Shown here: positions 33,789 to 42,151 of the stretch, in pieces
How the letters are laid out: the number at the start of each line of letters is the position of its first letter
How positions within the stretch are numbered: position 1 is the first letter of the stretch
From: Bdellovibrio sp. KM01
Lineage (GTDB): Bacteria; Bdellovibrionota; Bdellovibrionia; Bdellovibrionales; Bdellovibrionaceae
DNA length: 64,000 nucleotides
Direction: 5' to 3'
NCBI RefSeq assembly: GCF_013752535.1
Contig: NZ_CP058348.1
Coordinates: 2,480,001-2,544,000 of the forward strand
The notes under the pieces: generated by a model
The model's input: only the letters and a program-made list of their open reading frames with translations
Database searches by the model: none
What the model was told of the DNA's origin: nothing
Made by a program: the position numbers and the translations under genes

Positions 33789-36586
33789 TCCGGACTCTCG
33801 TAATGGCTTTGACCTTCTTTTTGTTTATCCAGTCCTCCCCGGCCTGGGCGAAAAAAGCTTTGGACATTTCAAGCTTGCCGCCAGAAATTCAAACGGATCT
33901 GGTCCGTCGCTATCCGCAAATCAACAAGGACTTCATCGCCCTGGATGTCGTGGACGATATTTTGCGTTACTTGCAACCGAAACCTCAATTTGACCGTTTG
34001 GTCGTCACCGAGGGAGCCGCAGGCTCTTATAAGCTTGATTACATTCATGCGAAACGCATTGGAGAAGTAAACTTTATCGGCAATAACTTTCTGTCGAACT
34101 CGGAAACCTCGGCGATCTTTGCGGTGAAATCTGGAGATGTTTTTGATCAGCAAAGTTTGGCAGAGCTGGGTGAAAAGCTGCGTCTGCATTACCGCGATCA
34201 GGGCTTCTTAAACACAGTTGTCGATATTGAGATGCCGCCTGGCAAAAACGAAACTGTCGACATCAATCTAAAGATCACGGAAAACAAGCGCACTTTGATT
34301 CACAACCTGATCGTGCAAAGCCCGAATGGGAAATTGAATAAAGACCTGGTGAATAAGCTTGATTCGCGAATTGATGATCCCCTGACGGACAAATATTTGG
34401 CAGATATTCTAAAAACTGCGCGCAGTTTCCTGAATAAAGAGCGCTATGTTCGTGCTGACTTTGTCGGACCTAAGATCACTTATAACTCTGACGAATCAGA
34501 AGCCACCTTAAGTTATCGTGTGGATCGCCCTGAAGCCTATGAATTTGATTTCAAAGGTCAGCGAATTTTCGGTGCCCGCAAACTTAGAAATGCTTTGGAT
34601 CTGGACAACTATTACTCTGCCAATCCTAATATTGGAACGGAGCTGGCTGCGAAGTTGCGCAACCACTATCTGGCGGAAGGCTATGCCCGTGCCGAAGTTA
34701 CGGCGACCGAAGACGATAAGGGAAATCAATTTTTACGCAAGATCACTTTCGAAGTGGAAGAGGGTCCCCGCGTAAAAATTCAGGCGATCAATATCAGCGG
34801 TAAATTTAGCCGTAATCCAAAACACTACTCCGATATTATCCGCAACTATAGCTCCGTCACAGTTTCCGACGGCTACTACAACAAAGATGATATCGATACG
34901 GGTTTGAAAAATCTGATATTGGCGCTGCAGAACGAAGGTTACCTGCAATCCAAGATCGTTTCGACTCGGCTGACTTATAATAAAGAAAAAGATCAGGTTA
35001 ACTTGTATGTGAATCTGGATGAAGGTCCTTTGACTTTGATTCAGTCCGTTTCCTTCCTGGGGAACGAAGCTTATAAGAATGAAGAGCTTTTGAAAGTCAC
35101 CGGTTTGCAGCCGGGCCCTTTAAAGCTCAGCCAAATTGAAGAAGCCGTTAAGAATATTAAAAATTTCTATCAGAAAAACGGTTATATCGAGATGCTTCTG
35201 CTGAACGAGCGTGAAGATCTGGTGACTTACGATGAGACCAATACCAAAGCGATTTTAAACTTTAAAATTTTTGAGGGCCCACAGGTTCGCACTGCCAGCA
35301 TTATTTTAGAGGGCAATACTTTCACTCGCGATTACGTTCTATATCAAGAGTTGGAAGTTAAAAAAGGGGAATTGATTACTCCCCAAAAAATTGAGGATTC
35401 GATCTCTCACCTGCAAAGAACCGGTTTCTTTGGCACGGTGGAAGTCAAAACCCTGGAAGAAAAAACCAATATTGCGGATCGCACAGTCATTGTTCGCGTA
35501 ACAGAGCGTGAACCGGGAACGTTTAACATCGGTGCCGGTGCGACCAATGAGCGTCAACTGACGTTGCGTGGTTATACGGGTATCTCGTATCGCAACTTGC
35601 TGGGCACCGGCCGTGGGGTTTCGTTACGCCTGGAAGGTAATTACAATATCGCGGACGTTAAGTATCTTGAGCACAAAGTTGTGGCGGGTTACTTGGAGCC
35701 GTATCTGTTTGGCTCCCATATCCGTGGCCGCGTGAATATCACTTTATCCAGTCAGATCACTGATTTTAACATCAAACAGGTCACGGACCTGAATCAGTAC
35801 ACCTATACGATCGAAAAAGATCTGACGTCAAAAATCCTGGGAACTTGGGATATCTATTCGTTGGCGCAAGTACGAGACTCCGGTTTGGATGAGACGTACC
35901 CGTACGCCCCGACTCAACAAGATATCGTCACGACCGGTCCCAATATTGACTTCGACTTCCGTGACAATCCTTTCAACCCGACAGCAGGTACTTTCACTCG
36001 CGTGAATGCTGAGTATTCAGATCCGGTATTTGGCGGTACCGAGACGATTAAGTACTGGCGTGCGGTTGCGGGTATTACTTTTTATAGCAAACTGGGCACG
36101 GCTCAAAAGCAGCCCGTTGTTTGGGCGAATAACTTCCGTGGCGGTTACATCAAAAACTTAAGTCAATTGCCCGATACAGCGGATCGCCAAAACGGTATTC
36201 CTTGGGATAAAAAAGGTTTCACTCTGGGGGGGATCTCGACGGTTCGCGGTTACGAAGCCGGGACTGAGTATTTCCCGAATAACAATGACCTGGGAATTGC
36301 CGGCGGCAATAAAAAGTACTATCTGACGACGGATTCAACCATGGGTCTCATCAAGTCTGAACTTCGCTTTCCTATTTACGGGTCTGTTGGTGGCGCTCTG
36401 TTTTACGACGGTGGAATCGTGCAAATTCAAGGACTGGAAATCAACGAACCTTACCGTGCGGCGACCGGTGGCGGCTTCCGATATAACACTCCAGTGGGTC
36501 CATTGAGTGTGGATCTGGCTTGGAAACTGAATATGCAACCCGGCGAATCCCCTTGGCGCGTGCATATTTCCATCGGTACTTTCTAG
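33785..36586 (+). CDS. tamA: Omp85-family outer-membrane protein (TamA/BamA-like) with six POTRA-like units
   Basis: A 933-residue outer-membrane protein with a signal peptide (MIRTLVMALTFFLFIQSSPAWA). After residues 25-90, six consecutive POTRA-like units can be read, beginning at IGEVNFIGNNFL, TLIHNLIVQSPNGK, EFDFKGQRIFGARK, VKIQAINISGKFS, TLIQSVSFLGNEAY and VRTASIILEGNTFTRDYVL. A 16-strand barrel follows from about 580 (GTFNIGAGATNERQ, GISYRNLLGTGRG) with the lid-lock motif TVRGYEAG and a terminal Phe. TamA usually has three POTRA and BamA five, so this is a larger form. The 4-base overlap with tamB argues that it is the TamB partner; the symbol rests on that context. Confidence 0.88.
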   Translation: MIRTLVMALTFFLFIQSSPAWAKKALDISSLPPEIQTDLVRRYPQINKDFIALDVVDDILRYLQPKPQFDRLVVTEGAAGSYKLDYIHAKRIGEVNFIGNNFLSNSETSAIFAVKSGDVFDQQSLAELGEKLRLHYRDQGFLNTVVDIEMPPGKNETVDINLKITENKRTLIHNLIVQSPNGKLNKDLVNKLDSRIDDPLTDKYLADILKTARSFLNKERYVRADFVGPKITYNSDESEATLSYRVDRPEAYEFDFKGQRIFGARKLRNALDLDNYYSANPNIGTELAAKLRNHYLAEGYARAEVTATEDDKGNQFLRKITFEVEEGPRVKIQAINISGKFSRNPKHYSDIIRNYSSVTVSDGYYNKDDIDTGLKNLILALQNEGYLQSKIVSTRLTYNKEKDQVNLYVNLDEGPLTLIQSVSFLGNEAYKNEELLKVTGLQPGPLKLSQIEEAVKNIKNFYQKNGYIEMLLLNEREDLVTYDETNTKAILNFKIFEGPQVRTASIILEGNTFTRDYVLYQELEVKKGELITPQKIEDSISHLQRTGFFGTVEVKTLEEKTNIADRTVIVRVTEREPGTFNIGAGATNERQLTLRGYTGISYRNLLGTGRGVSLRLEGNYNIADVKYLEHKVVAGYLEPYLFGSHIRGRVNITLSSQITDFNIKQVTDLNQYTYTIEKDLTSKILGTWDIYSLAQVRDSGLDETYPYAPTQQDIVTTGPNIDFDFRDNPFNPTAGTFTRVNAEYSDPVFGGTETIKYWRAVAGITFYSKLGTAQKQPVVWANNFRGGYIKNLSQLPDTADRQNGIPWDKKGFTLGGISTVRGYEAGTEYFPNNNDLGIAGGNKKYYLTTDSTMGLIKSELRFPIYGSVGGALFYDGGIVQIQGLEINEPYRAATGGGFRYNTPVGPLSVDLAWKLNMQPGESPWRVHISIGTF

Positions 36587-36624
36587 TTCCGTTTTCCGAA
36601 TCCTACGACATTTGAAACTCACTC

Positions 36625-36652
36625 TAAAGGCCCTATATCAGGGCCTTTTTTA
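36625..36652 (+). terminator. Rho-independent terminator of the tamB operon
   Basis: AAAGGCCCT and AGGGCCTTT arms around ATATC, followed by a T run, 40 bases after the stop of the Omp85 gene. Confidence 0.9.
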
Positions 36653-36668
36653 TGCAATTTAGTCCTTC

Positions 36669-36704
36669 TTGAAAAAGTATATACATTGTATTACAATTAA
36701 GGAG
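36669..36704 (+). promoter_or_regulatory. brnTA promoter with palindromic operator and RBS
   Basis: TTGAAA (36669-36674) and TACAAT (36692-36697) are 17 bases apart. The -10 half lies in a perfect 13-base palindrome ATTGTA-T-TACAAT (36685-36697), a likely BrnA autoregulation site. AAGGAG (36699-36704) is the ribosome binding site 5 bases before the ATG. Because transcription from this -10 would begin almost at the ribosome binding site, an upstream -10 (TATATA or TATACA near 36678-36685) may be used instead. Confidence 0.55.
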
Positions 36705-36709
36705 TAACT

Positions 36710-36991
36710 ATGGACTTCGAATGGGATTCTTTGAAAGAACGAATCAACTTTCGAAAGCACGGAGTTTGGTTTGATGAGGCAAAAACTATTTGGGCCGATA
36801 CAAGGTCCCTCGAATTTTATGACGACGACCACAGCTCAAAAGAAGAACGCTTTATCAGAATCGGATTTTCGATAAGACATCGCTTGCTGCTGGTGGTTTA
36901 TTGCGAAAAGGACGACGGGGAAACGGTCCGAATCATCTCAGCCCGTAAAGCGACCTCAAGGGAAAGGAATTTCTATGAAGAAAGAATATGA
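36710..36991 (+). CDS. brnT: BrnT-family ribonuclease toxin
   Basis: A 93-residue type II toxin with the RelE-like fold. The family pattern is clear: FEWDSLKERINFRKHGVWFDEAKTIWADTRSLEFYDDDHSSKEERFIRIGFSIRHRLLLVVYCEKDDGETVRIISARKATSRERNFYEE. It keeps the N-x-x-KHGV helix start, the IRIG.S...RLL.V.Y strands, and the RIISARKAT-ERR-type active region. In Brucella, BrnT blocks translation by RNA cleavage and is neutralised by BrnA. The downstream brnA overlaps it by 17 bases, the standard toxin-first order. Confidence 0.93.
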   Translation: MDFEWDSLKERINFRKHGVWFDEAKTIWADTRSLEFYDDDHSSKEERFIRIGFSIRHRLLLVVYCEKDDGETVRIISARKATSRERNFYEERI

Positions 36992-37226
36992 TCTTAAGAA
37001 ATTGAAAAAGAAACCCGCCAAATCCATTCCTAAAGAGGACGTTAACAAGACACTTTTGAGTGTTCGTCTTAACACGAATGACTTGATTGACATCAAAACC
37101 GAGGCGGAGCGCCTGGGGATCCCCTATCAGACTTTAATTGGAAGCATCTTACATAGATTTATAAATGGCGAGCTGATTGACCGTAAAAGTGCTGAATTCT
37201 TGAAATTGATAAGTGAGGTTTCTTAA
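36975..37226 (+). CDS. brnA: BrnA-family antitoxin
   Basis: An 83-residue antitoxin. The N-terminal part (MKKEYDLKKLKKKPAKSIPKEDVNKTLLSVRL) is the Lys-rich toxin-binding region plus a strand. The C-terminal half is a ribbon-helix-helix (LLSVRLNTNDLIDIKTEAERLGIPYQTLIGSILHRFINGELI), with the GIPYQTLI motif common to BrnA/CopG-type antitoxins. It should neutralise BrnT and repress its own promoter at the palindrome upstream of brnT. A terminator follows within 5 bases. Confidence 0.92.
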   Translation: MKKEYDLKKLKKKPAKSIPKEDVNKTLLSVRLNTNDLIDIKTEAERLGIPYQTLIGSILHRFINGELIDRKSAEFLKLISEVS

Positions 37227-37230
37227 ATAG

Positions 37231-37258
37231 AAAAAGCCCGGGAGAACCGGGCTTTTTT
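37231..37258. terminator. Bidirectional terminator between brnA and the XRE gene
   Basis: AAAAAGCCCGG and CCGGGCTTTTTTT around GAGAA, placed between convergent genes. Confidence 0.9.
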
Positions 37259-37284
37259 TATTTATTTAGCTTGGGATTTCGAAA

Positions 37285-37563
37285 TTAGCGAGCTTTGGAG
37301 CTTGCAAATTTACGGCGTAGATCCTGAGTTACGTCTTGGATCGTTGCATTCAAAGTCACTTCGAAGAGGTCTTCCGCAGACACTTTATAGAGCTCGCCCA
37401 GTTTTTTTAAAGCATTGATCGGCGGATGAGAAACACCACGCTCCCAGTTAGAAATGAACTGAGGAGTTGAGTAACCTAGTTTATCAGAAACGTCTCTTTG
37501 GGATAAACCCGCAGCAACGCGTTTTGTTTTAAGAAAATCAGCTAACATATTTTTTTGTCTCAT
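37285..37563 (-). CDS. XRE-family HTH regulator
   Basis: A 92-residue DNA-binding protein. The Cro/C1-type helix-turn-helix covers about residues 8-68: LADFLKTKRVAAGLSQRDVSDKLGYSTPQFISNWERGVSHPPINALKKLGELYKVSAEDLFEV. The tail (TLNATIQDVTQDLRRKFASSKAR) is short and basic. Either Met1 or Met6 could start translation. It is convergent with brnTA and divergent from the thioesterase gene; the 185-base gap to the latter contains TTGATT/AATCAA and other short dyads that may be its operator. No antitoxin-like partner toxin is adjacent. Confidence 0.85.
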   Translation of the reverse strand: MRQKNMLADFLKTKRVAAGLSQRDVSDKLGYSTPQFISNWERGVSHPPINALKKLGELYKVSAEDLFEVTLNATIQDVTQDLRRKFASSKAR

Positions 37564-37748
37564 ATACCCGCCTGAAGATAATAAAGCATAAACAACTTTT
37601 CAGAATGTGACAAATTGATTTGATGAAAGAATCAAACCATACACTAAAAACAGTATACATCACTTGTGATAAATTCCGTCCTGTTTTTTCGCATAAGTTG
37701 TGTAAAATAACAAAATAATCCCGCAAAAAAAGGGAGGATGCCTCAAGT

Positions 37749-38507
37749 ATGAACACTAATGCCTGGAACGAAACATTCAAAATCTCAAGCCAAAGCGTCA
37801 ACGCCAGAGGGGTTTTGGGGCTTTTTGGACTCCTCAACCTCATTCAAGAAACCGCTTGGCTGCATGCCTCCCGCATTGGATTTGGAGCCGATCAGATGGC
37901 CCGAGACAACATGTACTGGGTTCTGACTCGCCAGCACACCCAAATGAATCGCTGGCCCGATTTTGGCGAAACTATTCGAATTCAGACATGGCTTCGCCCA
38001 CCCGAAGGTGCCTTTGTTTTACGCGGATTTAAAATTTTCGACTCTCAAGATGAGTGCATTGGGCATTGTACGACCACTTTTTTGGCGCTGGAGCAAGGCA
38101 GCGGTAAAATCCTGGCGGTGGATAAAATGCGCCCGTGGGAAGACGTGATTTCGACCGAGCCCCTGACTTTAGAAACTGAGAAAATTCCGGTTCGCGGTGA
38201 ATACCAAAAACTTGCCCAATTTGCCGTCAGAAACTCCGACCTTGATATCAACCAGCACGTGAACAATGCGAAGTATGCCCAGTGGATTTTAGATTCTATA
38301 CCGTTTGAGCTTCATAAGGTCTTGAAACTAAATTCGTACTCGGTAAACTTTTTGGCAGAGACTTATCTGGGTGATACCGTAGAAATCGAGAAAAGTCTGA
38401 GTGATTCCTCACAATCAGATTTAAGTGGTTCGACTGTTTATCGCGGAGTTCGCACCTCTGATGGAAAGAATCTTTTTACTGCTCGATTGAACTGGGAGAG
38501 ACGTTAG
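37749..38507 (+). CDS. Acyl-ACP thioesterase family protein
   Basis: A 252-residue double hotdog-fold protein of the acyl-ACP thioesterase family, which releases fatty acids from acyl carrier protein. The N-terminal hotdog has VLGLFGLLNLIQETAWLHASRIGFGADQMARDNMYWVLTRQHTQMNRWPDFGETIRIQTWLRPPEGAFVLRGF. The second begins with the diagnostic DLDINQHVNNAKYAQWILDSIP (about 164-185), in which Asn and His are the catalytic-type residues. The sequence reads like typical bacterial members and is complete. GGGAGG lies 11 bases upstream of the ATG. The next gene overlaps the stop by 1 base. Confidence 0.88.
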   Translation: MNTNAWNETFKISSQSVNARGVLGLFGLLNLIQETAWLHASRIGFGADQMARDNMYWVLTRQHTQMNRWPDFGETIRIQTWLRPPEGAFVLRGFKIFDSQDECIGHCTTTFLALEQGSGKILAVDKMRPWEDVISTEPLTLETEKIPVRGEYQKLAQFAVRNSDLDINQHVNNAKYAQWILDSIPFELHKVLKLNSYSVNFLAETYLGDTVEIEKSLSDSSQSDLSGSTVYRGVRTSDGKNLFTARLNWERR

Positions 38508-39046
38508 TGCTTCAGCTGAAACCGTACACCGAAACTGATTTCACGAAATTATTTAAAGTAGAATCTGAAGTTTACGTCACGTCCGATGATGAAGTTATTC
38601 TTGAATATATCCTGATAGGCCCCACTCGCCACTTACACTTCCCGCCTTTGCATGAAGGTGAAGACGTTGTTCGCCGGGATGAACTTTGGAAGACCACGTG
38701 CCTGGAAGCATTTTTCAGTTTCGATCTTGCCGCTGACTCACCTTATCTGGAAATGAACTGCTCCCCTAACGGCGATTGGAATGCCTATGCCTTTACCGGA
38801 TACCGCCAAGGTATGCGCGCGGATGGAACCGCATCCGTCGTTTTAAGTCACCGTACTTTGGAGACTGATCAGGCCATTTTCCGGGTTAAAGTTCAGTCGC
38901 CCGCATTAAAACATTTCAAACAATTGGGCATCACTGCGGTGGTGGAGTTTTCCGACGGCTCGAAAGCCTATTATGCCCTGACTCACCCAGGTCCTCAGGC
39001 TGATTTTCATAACAAAAGCGCCTTTACGCACTCTCTCGTTTCTTGA
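38507..39046 (+). CDS. DOMON-like domain protein
   Basis: A 179-residue protein resembling the DOMON-like family of beta-sandwich proteins of unknown role. The typical stretch is VILEYILIGPTRHLHFPPLHEGEDVVRRDELWKTTCLEAFFSF, then SPYLEMNCSPNGDWNAYAFTGYRQGMR (conserved E-x-N-x-S-P-x-G-x-W-N-x-Y-x-F). Related proteins are thought to bind sugars or haem, but no ligand can be inferred here. Start is GTG at 38507, overlapping the thioesterase stop by 1 base, so translation is likely coupled. No signal peptide. A hairpin (CTTGACCC/GGGTCAAG, 39042-39064) covers its stop codon. Confidence 0.78.
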   Translation: MLQLKPYTETDFTKLFKVESEVYVTSDDEVILEYILIGPTRHLHFPPLHEGEDVVRRDELWKTTCLEAFFSFDLAADSPYLEMNCSPNGDWNAYAFTGYRQGMRADGTASVVLSHRTLETDQAIFRVKVQSPALKHFKQLGITAVVEFSDGSKAYYALTHPGPQADFHNKSAFTHSLVS

Positions 39047-39132
39047 CCCTATTCTGGGGTCAAGTTAGCCTTGCTTGCTTTCATTTAATCATTAAATAAC
39101 GCGTTAAGTCTTAGAGACTTAGGGCAAGCAAG
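39042..39132 (+). promoter_or_regulatory. Nested inverted repeats in the prpD leader
   Basis: Three dyads lie between the DOMON-like gene and prpD: CTTGACCC/GGGTCAAG (39042-39049, 39057-39064), CTTGCTTGC/GCAAGCAAG (39070-39078, 39124-39132), and inside that TAAGTCT-TAG-AGACTTA (39105-39121). The first may be a terminator without a T tract. The inner and outer pairs could be operators or an RNA fold, with AAAGGA before the prpD ATG just outside. Confidence 0.5.
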
Positions 39133-39150
39133 AGTCTTGAAAGGATTCCC

Positions 39151-40659
39151 ATGAAAAAACACACAGTGCGTGTTTATCCATCTAAAGAAAAATTGGATCG
39201 CAAAGATCAATTGGCTTGGAAGATTGCAGAGATCGCTTCTGACAATGCTCCAATCAAAGCTGACGTTGTCGATATGGTTATCAATCGTATCATCGACAAT
39301 GCTTCTGTTGCCATCGCTGCAGCAAACCGCCGTCCAGTAGCTTCTGCTCGTGCAATGGCTATTGCTCACCCTCGCAATGGTGGTGCAACTGTATTCGGTA
39401 TGCCGAACGATCAAAAATTTGACTGTGAATGGGCCGCGTGGGCCAACGGAACTGCAGTTCGTGAATTGGATTTCCATGACACTTACTTGGCTGCTGACTA
39501 CTCTCACCCTGGTGACAACATTCCAGCTATCTTGGCGGTTGCTCAACAAATGGGTAAAAACGGTAAAGAACTTTTGAAAGGTATCGTGACTGGTTACGAA
39601 GTTCACGTAGACCTGGTGAAAGCTATCTGCCTTCACATGCACAAAAAAGACCATATCGCTCACTTGTGCCCAGCTCAAGCAGCTGGTATCGGTACTTTGC
39701 TGTCTCTTCCAACTGAAACTATTTTCCAGGCAGTTCAACAAGCGGTTCACGTGTCTTTCACGACTCGTCAATCTCGTAAAGGTGAAATCTCTTCTTGGAA
39801 AGCTTACGCTCCGGCGCACGCTGGTAAACTAGCTGTTGAAGCAGTAGACCGTGTTATGCGTGGCGAAGGCGCTCCATCTCCAATCTACGAAGGTGAAGAT
39901 TCTGTTATCGCTTACATGCTTGATGGCAAAAACGGTAAATACGAAGTTCCACTTCCAGAAGTTGGCGAAGAAAAACGCGCGATCCTTGAGACTTACACTA
40001 AAGAACACTCTGCAGAGTATCAGTCTCAGGCATTGATCGATCTAGCTCGCAAAATGAAGCCAATGATCAAAAACTTCGACGATATCAAAGATATCGTAAT
40101 CCACACTTCTCACCACACTCACTACGTCATCGGTACGGGTGCGAACGATCCACAAAAAATGGATCCAAATGCTTCCCGCGAGACTCTTGATCACTCGATC
40201 ATGTACATCTTCGCAGTGGCTCTTCAAGACGGCACTTGGCACCACGTTAACTCGTACGCTCCAGAGCGCGCGAAACGTCCTGACACTGTGGCATTGTGGC
40301 ACAAAATTTCAACTATCGAAGACAAACAATGGACTGCTTGGTACCACGAGACAGATCCAGATAAAAAACGCTTCGGTGGCCGCGTAGAAATCACAATGAA
40401 AGACGGTTCTAAAATCGTTGATGAATTAGGTGTGGCTGATGCGCATCCAGCGGGTGCTCGTCCATTCAAACGTGCTGACTACATCCGTAAGTTCGACACT
40501 TTGACTGAAGGAATCATCACTAAAGCTGAGCGTGATCGTTTCATCGGTCTTTGTGAGAATTTGGAAAATCTAACTGCTGAACAAGTTCAACAGTTGAACG
40601 TACAAATTCCTATCGAGAAATTGACTAACAATAAGAGAGATACAAAAGGTATCTTCTAA
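39151..40659 (+). CDS. prpD: 2-methylcitrate dehydratase PrpD
   Basis: A 502-residue MmgE/PrpD-family enzyme (E. coli PrpD is 483). It dehydrates 2-methylcitrate in the methylcitrate cycle that oxidises propionyl-CoA. Family stretches are [120 protein letters not shown], and [46 protein letters not shown]. Codon choice (GCT, GTT, CGT, AAA) is that of highly expressed genes. prpB follows after a 352-base gap with a large hairpin. A prpC gene is not in the window. Confidence 0.95.
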   Translation: MKKHTVRVYPSKEKLDRKDQLAWKIAEIASDNAPIKADVVDMVINRIIDNASVAIAAANRRPVASARAMAIAHPRNGGATVFGMPNDQKFDCEWAAWANGTAVRELDFHDTYLAADYSHPGDNIPAILAVAQQMGKNGKELLKGIVTGYEVHVDLVKAICLHMHKKDHIAHLCPAQAAGIGTLLSLPTETIFQAVQQAVHVSFTTRQSRKGEISSWKAYAPAHAGKLAVEAVDRVMRGEGAPSPIYEGEDSVIAYMLDGKNGKYEVPLPEVGEEKRAILETYTKEHSAEYQSQALIDLARKMKPMIKNFDDIKDIVIHTSHHTHYVIGTGANDPQKMDPNASRETLDHSIMYIFAVALQDGTWHHVNSYAPERAKRPDTVALWHKISTIEDKQWTAWYHETDPDKKRFGGRVEITMKDGSKIVDELGVADAHPAGARPFKRADYIRKFDTLTEGIITKAERDRFIGLCENLENLTAEQVQQLNVQIPIEKLTNNKRDTKGIF

Positions 40660-41011
40660 TTGCGAAGTCCGTCGGCGGTGAGCCTGGGCTTGGTCTTTAC
40701 GAGACCCGGCCTTCCTGGCCTCACCGCTTCGCCTTCGGCGAGGGCCGTCCGGGCCCCGCGGAGGTCTCTACAAGACCAAGCCCAGTCTCACCACCGACTC
40801 CTTGGTAATTTAGACACTTTTGATTTCTTTATGGTGAGATCAATTTTGGTTTGGAAGTGGTACTTTTAATATTGATCTGGTTCATGGGCCTTCTTTTCAA
40901 ATTTCATTAAGCCTTGAATCGTAGATTTTGATTTTATTTTTTAATTCCGTTGCCCTGGTTTCACTCTTAGGATTTCGTTGAGATGGCCAGAGGTTTTTTT
41001 GGAGGTTCTGT
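40660..41011 (+). other. prpD-prpB intergenic region
   Basis: A 352-base gap. Its first third is the 128-base hairpin element at 40671-40798 (separate entry). Beyond it there is an 8-base dyad AGATCAAT (40837-40844) and ATTGATCT (40871-40878), then AT-rich leader with GGAGGT before the prpB ATG. No gene was seen. Confidence 0.6.
40671..40798. repeat. Large GC-rich hairpin element between prpD and prpB
   Basis: A 128-base cruciform-like element. The left arm at 40671-40706 (GTCGGCGGTGAGCCTGGGC then TTGGTCTTTACGAGACC) pairs with 40763-40798 (GGTCTCTACAAGACC then AAGCCCAGTCTCACCACCGAC), with only a few mismatches over about 36 pairs. The centre folds again around CGCC-TTC-GGCG (in 40700-40760). 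It is far more GC-rich than its surroundings and is flanked by TCC on both sides. It may be a mobile palindromic unit, or a transcription or mRNA-stability element in the prp operon. Confidence 0.65.
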
Positions 41012-41911
41012 ATGTTGTTTCCTGAAATCACTCCGGCTCAGAAGCGTAAGAATTTTCGTGAGGCTTTGAAGACTGGTAAGCTTTTGCAGATGCCGGGGTC
41101 TTGGTCTCCATTGGCTTCGATGGCTATTGAAAAAGCTGGGTTTGATGGCGTTTACATTTCGGGTTCGGTTTTGTCGAACGATCTTGGTTACCCAGACATC
41201 GGTTTGACTTCTTTGACTGAAGTTGCGCAACGTGGTCGTCAGATTGCTCGTACGACTTCTTTGCCGACTATCATCGACATCGACACTGGTTTCGGTGAGC
41301 CGATGAGTGCAACTCGCACAGTTCAAGAGATGATTGAGATGGGTCTTGCTGGTTGCCATATTGAAGACCAGGTAAATCCTAAGCGTTGTGGTCACCTTGA
41401 TGGTAAATCATTGGTAGGCCGTGATGAGGCTGCTCGTAAAGTTGCGGCGGCGGCTCGTGGTAAAAAATTGGATGAGAACTTCCTTTTGATCGCTCGTACG
41501 GATGCTCGTGCTTCTGAAGGTTTGGATGCGGCAATTGATCGCGCAAAGGCTTATATTGATGCGGGTGCAGATTGTATCTTTACTGAAGCCCTTGAGAATG
41601 AAGCGGAGTTTGAAAAATTCCGTAAAGCCGTTTCTGTTCCTTTGCTTGCGAACATGACTGAGTTCGGTAAAGGTCGTTTGTTCACTTATGCTGAGCTTTC
41701 TAACTTGGGCTACAATATCGTGATCTATCCTGTGACAACTTTCCGTCTGGCGATGGGTGCGACTGTTGCGGGCTTGGCTGAAATTAAAGCTAAAGGCACA
41801 CAAGAAGGTTTGCTTGAAAAAATGCAAACTCGTAAGGATCTTTATGCATTGACTCGTTATGATGAGTACAACAGCTTCGACCAGAACATCTTTAACTTCA
41901 CTTTGAAGTAG
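41012..41911 (+). CDS. prpB: Methylisocitrate lyase PrpB
   Basis: A 299-residue enzyme of the isocitrate lyase/PEP mutase superfamily (E. coli PrpB is 296). It cleaves 2-methylisocitrate to pyruvate and succinate. Motifs are LQMPGSWSPLASMAIEKAGFDGVYISGSVLSNDLGYPDIGLTSLTEV, IIDIDTGFGEP (metal-binding Asp pair, about 85-95), the catalytic HIEDQVNPKRCGHLDGKSLV (about 115-134, Cys in KRCGH), LIARTDARASEGLDAAIDRAKAYIDAGAD and NMTEFGKG. GGAGGT sits 7 bases before the ATG. Codon use indicates high expression, as for prpD. A strong terminator follows. Confidence 0.96.
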   Translation: MLFPEITPAQKRKNFREALKTGKLLQMPGSWSPLASMAIEKAGFDGVYISGSVLSNDLGYPDIGLTSLTEVAQRGRQIARTTSLPTIIDIDTGFGEPMSATRTVQEMIEMGLAGCHIEDQVNPKRCGHLDGKSLVGRDEAARKVAAAARGKKLDENFLLIARTDARASEGLDAAIDRAKAYIDAGADCIFTEALENEAEFEKFRKAVSVPLLANMTEFGKGRLFTYAELSNLGYNIVIYPVTTFRLAMGATVAGLAEIKAKGTQEGLLEKMQTRKDLYALTRYDEYNSFDQNIFNFTLK

Positions 41912-41934
41912 GTTTTGGTTTTTTAGTTTAAATG

Positions 41935-41966
41935 AAAAGAGCAGGTTTTGACCTGCTCTTTTTTTT
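41935..41966 (+). terminator. Rho-independent terminator after prpB
   Basis: AAAAGAGCAGGT and ACCTGCTCTTTT with a 4-base loop and a T run. The stem is 12 bases and perfect. Confidence 0.93.
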
Positions 41967-41981
41967 GATTTAGCTCTTCAT

Positions 41982-42149
41982 TTACTTTCTAAGATTTCTA
42001 TACTGCGCTAAGAATTGCTCAAGCTTTTCGCCGGTGTAAATTGATACGCACGCGCCGCCGACCAAGACACAGGATATACCATGTTTTTCAAGTTGGCTGA
42101 CAACTGCCGCCGCGAATTGCTTGCGACTCATTTCGTTGGATATTTTCAT
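41982..42149 (-). pseudogene. Truncated MNT/AbiEii-type nucleotidyltransferase remnant
   Basis: A 55-residue open frame starting 2 bases after the stop of the winged-helix gene. It reads MKISNEMSRKQFAAAVVSQL then EKHGISCVLVGGACVSIYTG. The VLVGGACVSIYT segment is the start of a minimal nucleotidyltransferase domain (GG-x-x-x-S-x-Y motif before the catalytic Asp pair), as in antitoxin/toxin nucleotidyltransferases paired with winged-helix proteins. After residue 40 it diverges and stops at AQYRNLRK. The catalytic Asp residues and the remaining 150 or more residues are missing, so it cannot be an active transferase. It may still be translated with its neighbour. Confidence 0.6.
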
Positions 42150-42151
42150 GG

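Noticed and set aside
39085-39819. Long minus-strand open frame (244 codons) opposite prpD
   Set aside because: It lies fully in the coding region of prpD, has no family resemblance, and arises from the biased codons of the real gene.
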